Of a stretch of 64,000 nucleotides of DNA, positions 58,035 through 64,000 are shown one piece after another (position 1 is the stretch's first letter; every line of letters begins with the position of its first letter). Below the pieces are notes generated by a model, which did no database searches, was not told the DNA's origin, and saw only the letters and a list, made by a program, of their open reading frames with translations. Source of the DNA: JAFDWI01 sp964449375 (lineage in GTDB: Bacteria; Actinomycetota; Acidimicrobiia; Acidimicrobiales; Iamiaceae); contig CAYVAS010000004.1 in the NCBI GenBank assembly GCA_964449375.1, positions 9,784 through 73,783 on the forward strand, read 5' to 3'. Made by a program: the position numbers and the translations under genes.

Positions 58035-58534
58035 CCGCCCAGGCCGCCGTCGGCGCGGACCACCCGGTGACAGGGCACCACGATGGGCAGCGGATTGGTC
58101 GCGCACGCCGAGCCCACCGCGCGGGCGGCGCCCGGTCGACCCACGAGCGCGGCCACCTCGGCATAGGAACGTGTCTCGCCGAAGTCGATCTGACCCAGGG
58201 CCCGGCGGACCTGATCGACGAATCCCGTCGACGATGACCGGTCCAGGGGTATCTCGAAGTGACGCCGACGGCGTGTGAAGTACTCGTCCAGTTGGGTCGC
58301 CGCTCGGTCCAGCGCGCCCGACGCGTCGACCAGGCGCGGACCGTACCGACGCCGGAGTTCGCCGAGGACCGCATCGAAGTCCTCGGCGGCGAAGGCCACC
58401 CGCACCAGTCCCCGGTCGGTGGCCGCCAGCAGCAGAGGACCCACCGGCGTGTTCACCACCCGGTGGCCGGCCTCGGCGATCGGGCCGGCGCCGTCGGCGC
58501 CGGGGACGGGCCTGATCGGTGCAACGGTGGCCAT
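57968..58534 (-). CDS. ogt: Methylated-DNA-protein-cysteine methyltransferase
   Basis: Removes methyl groups from O6-methylguanine in DNA by suicide transfer; 188 residues. The acceptor cysteine is C155 in PLPIVVPCHRVV; the helix-turn-helix part is SYAEVAALVGRPGAARAVGS, and GGLGGYLGGLEAK follows. ATG 58534 has TACGCT 6 bases upstream. It sits between map and infA, not a usual place. Confidence 0.96.
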   Translation of the reverse strand: MATVAPIRPVPGADGAGPIAEAGHRVVNTPVGPLLLAATDRGLVRVAFAAEDFDAVLGELRRRYGPRLVDASGALDRAATQLDEYFTRRRRHFEIPLDRSSSTGFVDQVRRALGQIDFGETRSYAEVAALVGRPGAARAVGSACATNPLPIVVPCHRVVRADGGLGGYLGGLEAKATLLALEAQASST

Positions 58535-58540
58535 CGCATC

Positions 58541-58546
58541 AGCGTA
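58541..58546 (-). promoter_or_regulatory. -10 element of ogt (leaderless)
   Basis: TACGCT on the minus strand, 6 bases before ATG 58534. Confidence 0.45.
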
Positions 58547-58587
58547 GACGCCCCGCCGGCACCTCCGCGGGTGCGGGCCAGGAGCTT

Positions 58588-59337
58588 TCAGGGCGCCGTG
58601 AGCACGACCGGGCCGTCGTCGGTGATCGCGACGGTGTGCTCGACGTGCACCGCGCGGGACCCGTCGACGGTCACCGCGGTCCAGCCGTCGTCGAGGATCT
58701 CGGTGGCCCCCGACCCGGCGCAGATCATCGGCTCCAGGGCCAGCACGTTTCCCGCTCGCAACTTTGGTCCGGTCCCGGCGCGGGCGGCATTGGGCACCGC
58801 CGGCGACTCGTGCATGGCCCGGCCGATGCCGTGGCCGGTGAACCCCTCGGCCAGCTCACAGCCCGCCTCGTCGACGATGGCGGCCACCGCCGCCCCGTAG
58901 TCGCCGAGACGCCCACCGGGAACCATCGTGGCGATGCCCGTGACCAGGGCACGTTCGGCGGTCTCGATCAGGTGCCGGGTGGCGGCGTCGACGGTGCCCA
59001 CGCCCACCGTGAACGCCGCGTCGCCGTGCCAGCCGTCCACCACCGCACCGCAGTCGACCGAGATCACGTCACCGTCGGCGAGCACCCGGTCCCCGGGGAT
59101 GCCGTGGACCACGACCTCGTTGACCGACGCGCAGATCACCGCGGGGTAGCCGTGGTAGCCCAGAAAGTTCGATCGTGCACCGTGGCGGCGCAGCACCTCC
59201 CGGCCGATTTCGTCGAGCTCGGCGGTGCGCACCCCGGGCGCGACGGCGGCCCGGATCTCGGCGTGCATTTCGGCGACCACCCGACCCGCCTGGCGCATCG
59301 CGGCGATCTGGTCGGCGGACTTGCGGCCGATCCCCAT
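58588..59337 (-). CDS. map: Methionine aminopeptidase, type I
   Basis: Removes the initiator Met; 249 residues. The metal site is intact: VDCGAVVDGWHGDAAFTVG supplies both Asp ligands, FTGHGIGRAMHESP the His, and EPMIC and EHTVAI the Glu ligands. It starts 9 bases after adk and is the end of the secY-adk-map run. Confidence 0.97.
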   Translation of the reverse strand: MGIGRKSADQIAAMRQAGRVVAEMHAEIRAAVAPGVRTAELDEIGREVLRRHGARSNFLGYHGYPAVICASVNEVVVHGIPGDRVLADGDVISVDCGAVVDGWHGDAAFTVGVGTVDAATRHLIETAERALVTGIATMVPGGRLGDYGAAVAAIVDEAGCELAEGFTGHGIGRAMHESPAVPNAARAGTGPKLRAGNVLALEPMICAGSGATEILDDGWTAVTVDGSRAVHVEHTVAITDDGPVVLTAP

Positions 59338-59346
59338 GCCCGCCGA

Positions 59347-60015
59347 TCAGGCGCGGCCGGTGCGGGCCTCGATCACCGCGATGATGCGCTCGGCCACCTC
59401 GTCGGTGGTGCCCAGCCCGTCGACGACCTCTAGCAGCCCGCGCTCGGCGTACCACTCGGTCAGCGGCGCGGTCTCCAGCTCATAGAGGTCGAGGCGGCGT
59501 TGGATCGCCTCGGGGGTGTCATCCGCGCGTTGGACCACGTCGCCGCCACACTCGTCGCAGATCCACAGTTCCTTGGGCGGATTCTCGGTGGAGTAGTTCG
59601 CGCCGCAGTCCACGCACACCCGACGACTGGCGAGCCGCTCCAGCACCACGGGCACCGGCACGTCCAGGTCGATCACCACGTCGAGGCCGCCCACGTCGGC
59701 CACGATCCGCTCCAGCGCCTCGGCCTGGGCCACGGTCCGGGGAAAACCGTCCAGGATGAAGCCCCGACGGGTCAGGTCCGGATCGCTGAGTTGTTCGTCG
59801 ACCACGTCGACGATGATCTCGTCGGGCAACAGCTCGCCCCGGTCCATGTACTCCTTGGCCCGCAGACCCACCTTGGTGCCCGCCTTGACCGCGGCGCGCA
59901 GCATGTCGCCGGTGGAGATGTGGGGCACGACGTAGTGCCGCGACATGCGGACGCACTGGGTTCCCTTGCCGGCACCCTGGCGACCCAGCATCACCAGGCG
60001 GACGCCGGTGGTCAT
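59347..60015 (-). CDS. adk: Adenylate kinase, zinc-lid form
   Basis: Interconverts ATP, AMP and ADP; 222 residues. The P-loop is LGRQGAGKGTQ, STGDMLRAAVKAG is the AMP site, and the LID has CVDCGANY plus ICDECGGD, four cysteines that bind zinc. The nucleotide-binding ILDGFPRTVAQAE motif is present. It follows secY as usual. Confidence 0.98.
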   Translation of the reverse strand: MTTGVRLVMLGRQGAGKGTQCVRMSRHYVVPHISTGDMLRAAVKAGTKVGLRAKEYMDRGELLPDEIIVDVVDEQLSDPDLTRRGFILDGFPRTVAQAEALERIVADVGGLDVVIDLDVPVPVVLERLASRRVCVDCGANYSTENPPKELWICDECGGDVVQRADDTPEAIQRRLDLYELETAPLTEWYAERGLLEVVDGLGTTDEVAERIIAVIEARTGRA

Positions 60016-60040
60016 TGCAGCCCCCGCTGGGCGGCGCGCT

Positions 60041-61396
60041 TCACGAGCGGATGAATCCTTCGTAGTTGCGCAGCATCAACTGGGAGTCGACCTGCTTGAC
60101 CGTGTCGAGCGCGACCTGCACCAGGATCAGCACCGAGATTCCGAAGAAGGCCAAGGACTGGCCGCCACCGCCGGGCAGGTACTTGGACAGGAAGTACGCC
60201 GGGATCAGCGCGATCACCATGGTGAACAACGCGCCGGGAAGGGTGATGCGGTTCAGTACCTTCGACAGGTACTTCTCGGTCTGAGGCCCGGGACGGATCC
60301 CGGGGATGAACCCACCCTGTTTGCGGATGTTGTCCGCCTGGCGGGGCGCGTTGAACTGGATCGAGTTGTAGAAGTAGCTGAACAGCACGATCAGCAGGCC
60401 GAAGATCACCAGGTACACCGGCGAGGTCGGCGACACCAGATGGTTGTTGATGAAGTTGGTGACGTGGTAGGCCCAGTTCTCCACCGGTACCCCGTCGGCG
60501 TCGGTCTTGGTGGGCAGCATCCCGGCCGCCAGGAGCGGCAGGTACAGCAACGCCGAGGCGAAGATGATCGCGATGATGCCCGACGCGTTGGTCTTCAACG
60601 GGATGTAGGTGCTCTGGCCGCCGTACATCCGGCGGCCCACCACCCGTTTGGCGAACTGCACCGGTATTCGGCGTTGGCCCTGTTCGAAGTAGACGATCGC
60701 CACCATCATCACCAGGAACACGGCGATCACCGCCGCCATGATGAACCAGCCCTTCTCGGCCTTGACGGTGCCGAAGTCGACCGGCACCCGGCTGGCCACT
60801 GCGACGAAGATGATCAACGACATGCCGTTGCCCACGCCGCGCTGGGTGATCGACTCACCCATCCACATCAACAGGGTGGCACCCGCGGTCAGGGCCACCG
60901 CGCACAGTGCGATCCGACCCGGGGTGAAGTTGCCCGGCCCGAACATGTCGACGCCCTGCACCCCCGAGGCGAAGAACCCGCCGCCGCCGCTGTGGAGCAT
61001 GTAGGTCAGCGACACCGACTGCACCACACAGATGGCCACGGTCACGTACCGGGTCCACTGCACGATCTTGCGTTGACCGACCGCGCCCTGGTTCTGCCAC
61101 TCCTCGAGCTTGGGCACCGCGACGGTGAGCACCTGGATCACGATCGACGCGGTGATGTAGGGCATGATCCCGAGGGCAAACACCGAGAACTGGGTGATCG
61201 TGCCGCCCGAGAAGAGCTGCATGAACTGCAACAGCCCACCGGTGTCGGAGGAGTTCTTGAGCTCCTGGAGCTGGCTGATGTCGATCCCCGGCACCGGGAT
61301 CTGCGAACCGATCCGGTAGATCACGATCACCATCAGCGTGAACAGGATCTTGTTCCGCAGTTCGGTGATCTTGTAGAGGTTCTGAAGCGTCGACAC
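60041..61396 (-). CDS. secY: Preprotein translocase subunit SecY
   Basis: The core channel of the Sec system, 451 residues, about ten helices. ITELRNKILFTLMVIVIYRI, IPVPGIDISQL, ASIVIQVLTVAVPKLEEW and the plug-proximal SGGTITQFSVFALGIMPYIT are typical. GTG 61396 has AGGAG 5 bases upstream; TTG 61399 is the next choice. It follows rplO in the spc operon. Confidence 0.98.
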   Translation of the reverse strand: MSTLQNLYKITELRNKILFTLMVIVIYRIGSQIPVPGIDISQLQELKNSSDTGGLLQFMQLFSGGTITQFSVFALGIMPYITASIVIQVLTVAVPKLEEWQNQGAVGQRKIVQWTRYVTVAICVVQSVSLTYMLHSGGGGFFASGVQGVDMFGPGNFTPGRIALCAVALTAGATLLMWMGESITQRGVGNGMSLIIFVAVASRVPVDFGTVKAEKGWFIMAAVIAVFLVMMVAIVYFEQGQRRIPVQFAKRVVGRRMYGGQSTYIPLKTNASGIIAIIFASALLYLPLLAAGMLPTKTDADGVPVENWAYHVTNFINNHLVSPTSPVYLVIFGLLIVLFSYFYNSIQFNAPRQADNIRKQGGFIPGIRPGPQTEKYLSKVLNRITLPGALFTMVIALIPAYFLSKYLPGGGGQSLAFFGISVLILVQVALDTVKQVDSQLMLRNYEGFIRS

Positions 61397-61423
61397 CAAG
61401 GCTCCTGGCAGGCGGGCGCCGCG

Positions 61424-61909
61424 TCAGCGATTCGTCAGGGCATTGCCCTGCGCGGGCGGCCGACCCGAGAACGGCAGCGGAAGACGTTCCACACTACCGC
61501 CCGCCTCGACGATGGCCGATTCCGCGGACGCCGAGAACGCGTGTGCCTTCACCTGGATCGCGCGGGTCACCTCGCCACGCCCCAGCACCTTGATCAGCGC
61601 CCCCTTGCGGGCGATGCCCTTGGCACGCAGAGCCTCGGGAGAGATCTCATCCAGCCCGGACTCCTCGAGGGTGTCCAGGTTGACGGCCTGGTACTCCACC
61701 CGGAACGGGTTGTTGAAGCCGCGCAACTTGGGAACCCGCATGTGCAGGGGCATCTGGCCACCTTCGAAACCTGCGGGGATCGTGTCGCGGGCCTTCTGAC
61801 CCTTGGTGCCCCGGCCGGCGGTCTTGCCGCCCTTGCCGGCGATGCCGCGCGCGACCCGCTTGCGGCGGCGCTTGGCACCCTCGGCGGGTTCCAGATCGTG
61901 GATCTTCAT
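61424..61909 (-). CDS. rplO: 50S ribosomal protein L15
   Basis: A 161-residue L15: KIHDLEPAEGAKRRRKRVAR, then GGKTAGRGTKGQKARDT and GGQMPLHMRVPKLRGF. It lies between rpmD and secY. Confidence 0.98.
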   Translation of the reverse strand: MKIHDLEPAEGAKRRRKRVARGIAGKGGKTAGRGTKGQKARDTIPAGFEGGQMPLHMRVPKLRGFNNPFRVEYQAVNLDTLEESGLDEISPEALRAKGIARKGALIKVLGRGEVTRAIQVKAHAFSASAESAIVEAGGSVERLPLPFSGRPPAQGNALTNR

Positions 61910-61911
61910 GC

Positions 61912-62094
61912 TCAGTTCGCCTCTTCGACGTCGACGAGGTGGGGGACGCGCGCGATCATGCCGCGGATCTCGGGGCGGTCCGGCAACGTGTTGGTCTTGC
62001 CGATGCGACCCAGCCCGAGGGCTCGCAGCGTGCCGCGCTGCTTGGGCTTGGTTCCGATGGCGGAACGGACCTGGGTGACGATCAGATCAGCCAT
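61912..62094 (-). CDS. rpmD: 50S ribosomal protein L30
   Basis: A 60-residue L30: MADLIVTQVRSAIGTKPKQR, then LRALGLGRIGKTNTLPDRPE and RGMIARVPHLVDVEE. Ends 2 bases before rplO. Confidence 0.98.
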   Translation of the reverse strand: MADLIVTQVRSAIGTKPKQRGTLRALGLGRIGKTNTLPDRPEIRGMIARVPHLVDVEEAN

Positions 62095-62096
62095 GG

Positions 62097-62657
62097 TCAG
62101 TCGACCTCCTCGAAGGTCACCGGACCACGCTCGGACTCACGGTAGGCCTCGAGCAGACCGCCGGGGACGAACTCCTCGGGCGAAAGGCCCCGCAGACGGG
62201 CGACTTCGTCGGGACGCTTCAGGCCCTTGAGCCCGGCGATCGTGGCGCGGGCCACGTTGATCATGTTGGGCGAGCGCAGCGACTTGCAGAGCACGTCCTG
62301 GATGCCGGCCTCTTCGAGGATGGCCCGGGCCGCGCCTCCCGCGATCACCCCGGTACCGGGTGCAGCAGGCTTCAACATGACCCGACCGGCGCCCTGGTTT
62401 CCGGTGATCTCGTGGGTGATCGTGCCACCCGCGAGGGGAACCGAGAACAGATTCTTCTTCGCTTCCTCTTCGCCCTTGCGGATCGCCAGGGGCACCTCTT
62501 TGGCCTTGCCGTAGCCCAGGCCCACCCGGCCGGCGCCGTCGCCGATCACCACCAGCGCGGTGAACGAGAACCGGCGGCCGCCCTTGACGACCTTGGCGAC
62601 TCGGTTGATGTCGATGACCCGCGAGTCACGCAGCGGGGTTTCGGGGGTCGAGTTCAT
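62097..62657 (-). CDS. rpsE: 30S ribosomal protein S5
   Basis: A 186-residue S5: RVAKVVKGGRRFSFTALVVI, GDGAGRVGLGYGKAKEVPLA, then ITGNQGAGRVMLKPAAPGTG. Ends 2 bases before rpmD. Confidence 0.98.
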   Translation of the reverse strand: MNSTPETPLRDSRVIDINRVAKVVKGGRRFSFTALVVIGDGAGRVGLGYGKAKEVPLAIRKGEEEAKKNLFSVPLAGGTITHEITGNQGAGRVMLKPAAPGTGVIAGGAARAILEEAGIQDVLCKSLRSPNMINVARATIAGLKGLKRPDEVARLRGLSPEEFVPGGLLEAYRESERGPVTFEEVD

Positions 62658-62666
62658 GGTGTCTCC

Positions 62667-63035
62667 TCAGAATTCCAGGCCGGCGGCTCGGGCCGCGTCT
62701 GCGAGAGCGGCGACCCGCCCGTGGTACCGGTAGCCGCCCCGGTCGAAGGTGACCTGGGTGATGCCCGCCGCCTTGGCGCGTTCGGCGACGGCCGTGCCCA
62801 CCTGGGTGGCGGCGGCGACGTTGCCGTGGTTGCCCGGCCCACCGAGGTCGGCCTCGATCGTGGACGCCGCGGCCAGCGTGTGGCCGGCGCGGTCGTCGAT
62901 GATCTGGGCGACGATGTGCCGCTTGGAACGGAACACCGCCAGGCGGGGCCGTTCGGCGGTCCCGGTCACCTTCTTGCGGACCCGGCGGTGGCGGCGGTGG
63001 CGGGGGTTGGTGAGTTTGTTCGGCGAGTGACTCAT
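62667..63035 (-). CDS. rplR: 50S ribosomal protein L18
   Basis: A 122-residue L18 that binds 5S rRNA: RHRRVRKKVTGTAERPRLAV, FRSKRHIVAQIIDD, then FDRGGYRYHGRVAALADAAR. Starts 9 bases before rpsE. Confidence 0.98.
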   Translation of the reverse strand: MSHSPNKLTNPRHRRHRRVRKKVTGTAERPRLAVFRSKRHIVAQIIDDRAGHTLAAASTIEADLGGPGNHGNVAAATQVGTAVAERAKAAGITQVTFDRGGYRYHGRVAALADAARAAGLEF

Positions 63036-63049
63036 CTTGGATCCTTCGG

Positions 63050-63586
63050 CTACTTCGCGGCCTTGCCGGCCTTGCGTTGGACGCGCTCGTCCAGGTACCG
63101 CACACCCTTGCCCTTGTAGGGCTCGGGCTTGCGGAGGCTGCGGATCTCCGCGGCGACCTGGCCGACGGCCTGCTTGTCGATCCCGGACACCTTGACGCGG
63201 TTGGGCGAGGGCACCTCGAAGGTGATGCCTTCGGGGGCGGCGACCTTGACCGGGTGGCTGAAGCCCAGCGCCAGATCCAGGTCGGTGCCGGCCAGCGAGG
63301 CCCGGAACCCGACGCCCTGGATGTCGAGTTCCTTGGTGAACCCGTCGGTGACCCCCACGACCATGTTGTTGACCAGACTGCGCACCAGCCCGTGCAGCGA
63401 ACGGTTGTCGCGGTGGTCGTCGGGCCGCTCCACCACCAGGGTGTCGCCCTCGGCGCGCACGGTGATGTCGCCGGGGATGGTCTGGGTCAGGGTGCCCCGG
63501 GGACCGGTGACCTCGATCCGGTCGTCGGTGATCGACACGTCGACACCGCTGGGAACGGGGATTGGGTTTCGTCCGATACGTGACAT
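63050..63586 (-). CDS. rplF: 50S ribosomal protein L6
   Basis: A 178-residue L6: SRIGRNPIPVPSGVDVSITD, RSLVNNMVVGVTDGFTKELD, and PEPYKGKGVRYLDERVQRKA. In standard order between rpsH and rplR. Confidence 0.98.
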   Translation of the reverse strand: MSRIGRNPIPVPSGVDVSITDDRIEVTGPRGTLTQTIPGDITVRAEGDTLVVERPDDHRDNRSLHGLVRSLVNNMVVGVTDGFTKELDIQGVGFRASLAGTDLDLALGFSHPVKVAAPEGITFEVPSPNRVKVSGIDKQAVGQVAAEIRSLRKPEPYKGKGVRYLDERVQRKAGKAAK

Positions 63587-63599
63587 GGCTAGTGACCTC

Positions 63600-63998
63600 T
63601 CACCAGATGAAGCACAGCACCTCGCCGCCCACGTTGCGCTTGCGCGCTTCGCGGTCGGTCATGAGGCCGAGGTTGGTCGAGACGATGGCGACGCCGAGCC
63701 CGCCGAGCACGCGGGGGATCCGCTTGGCCGGCGAGTACACCCGCAGACCCGGCTTGGACACCCGGCGCAGCCCCGAGATGGTGCGCTCGCGGTCGGGCGA
63801 GTACTTCATCTCGATGAACAGGGTGCGGTAGGGCTTGCCGTCCTCCTGGGAGACCGAGTAGGCGTCGATGTAGCCCTCGGACTTCAACAGGTTGGCGAGC
63901 GCCTCCTTCTGCTTGGAGGAGGGCATGCGGACGTCGTCGTGCTTGGCCACGTTGGCGTTGCGGATCCGGGTCAGCATGTCGGCGATGGGGTCGGTCAT
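63600..63998 (-). CDS. rpsH: 30S ribosomal protein S8
   Basis: A 132-residue S8, complete: TDPIADMLTRIRNANVAKHD, KEALANLLKSEGYID, GLRRVSKPGLRVYSPAKRIP, then GEVLCFIW. The start ATG is 2 bases from the window end, so the operon continues upstream. Confidence 0.98.
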   Translation of the reverse strand: MTDPIADMLTRIRNANVAKHDDVRMPSSKQKEALANLLKSEGYIDAYSVSQEDGKPYRTLFIEMKYSPDRERTISGLRRVSKPGLRVYSPAKRIPRVLGGLGVAIVSTNLGLMTDREARKRNVGGEVLCFIW

Positions 63999-64000
63999 GG

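Overview
The window is a high-GC chromosomal segment from an actinobacterium, most likely class Acidimicrobiia or a close relative (inference). The reasons are very high GC, frequent GTG/TTG starts, GTGA/ATGA gene overlaps, actinobacterial families (DUF3151, a deazaflavin-dependent nitroreductase, a SigF/SigB-type sigma factor, HtaA heme proteins), and many promoters with a TANNNT hexamer 6 to 8 bases before the start codon, which implies leaderless mRNAs. I see no insertion sequence, phage, CRISPR array or rRNA operon.

Layout. 1-5.8 kb: a surface-polysaccharide cluster (glycosyltransferase tail, Wzt/Wzm-type exporter, methyltransferase, GT-C glycosyltransferase, CapK/PaaK-like adenylating enzyme). 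5.8-15.6 kb: housekeeping and mixed genes (MFS transporter, apt, flavodoxin, PhoD-like phosphatase, two tRNA-Ser genes, tadA, DUF2237, DUF3151, TetR, methyltransferase) plus a large membrane protein preceded by a 13-codon leader ORF. 15.7-23.2 kb: another large membrane protein, a secreted DUF4214/alpha-beta-hydrolase-like protein and an MMPL transporter. 23.2-27.0 kb: xseA-xseB followed by a small membrane protein and an ABC pair whose ATPase has lost key catalytic motifs. 27.0-28.7 kb: dut, a stress-type sigma factor and a degenerate RsbW-like partner. 28.8-32.4 kb: a tightly overlapping lipid operon (enoyl-CoA hydratase, dienoyl-CoA-reductase-like SDR, SpoU RNA methyltransferase, TetR) divergent from an SCP2 protein across a palindrome.

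32.5-39.2 kb: a heme-acquisition locus. A lipoprotein and an HtaA protein share an extracellular module; the HtaA protein ends in an LAATG class-E-sortase-like signal and is followed by heme ABC genes hmuT-hmuU-hmuV. Heme oxygenase and a DUF2470 protein run divergently from a perfect 8-bp-arm inverted repeat. The likely logic is surface capture of heme, import by HmuTUV and cytoplasmic cleavage by heme oxygenase to release iron. 39.2-47.3 kb: a secreted endoglycoceramidase-like GH5 enzyme, a second enoyl-CoA hydratase, a DUF2207 protein, an orphan solute-binding lipoprotein, a beta-carbonic anhydrase, an F420-type reductase and small exported proteins.

47.3-64 kb: the translation and secretion core: rplM-rpsI-glmM; then catalase, a secreted phospholipase A2 and a partly duplicated lipoprotein pair; then infA-rpmJ-rpsM-rpsK-rpsD-rpoA-rplQ-truA; then ogt; then rpsH-rplF-rplR-rpsE-rpmD-rplO-secY-adk-map. 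infA has no ATG, GTG or TTG available and appears to start at CTG behind a well-placed ribosome binding site. Start codons, promoters and operators here were read by eye; no alignments or searches were run.
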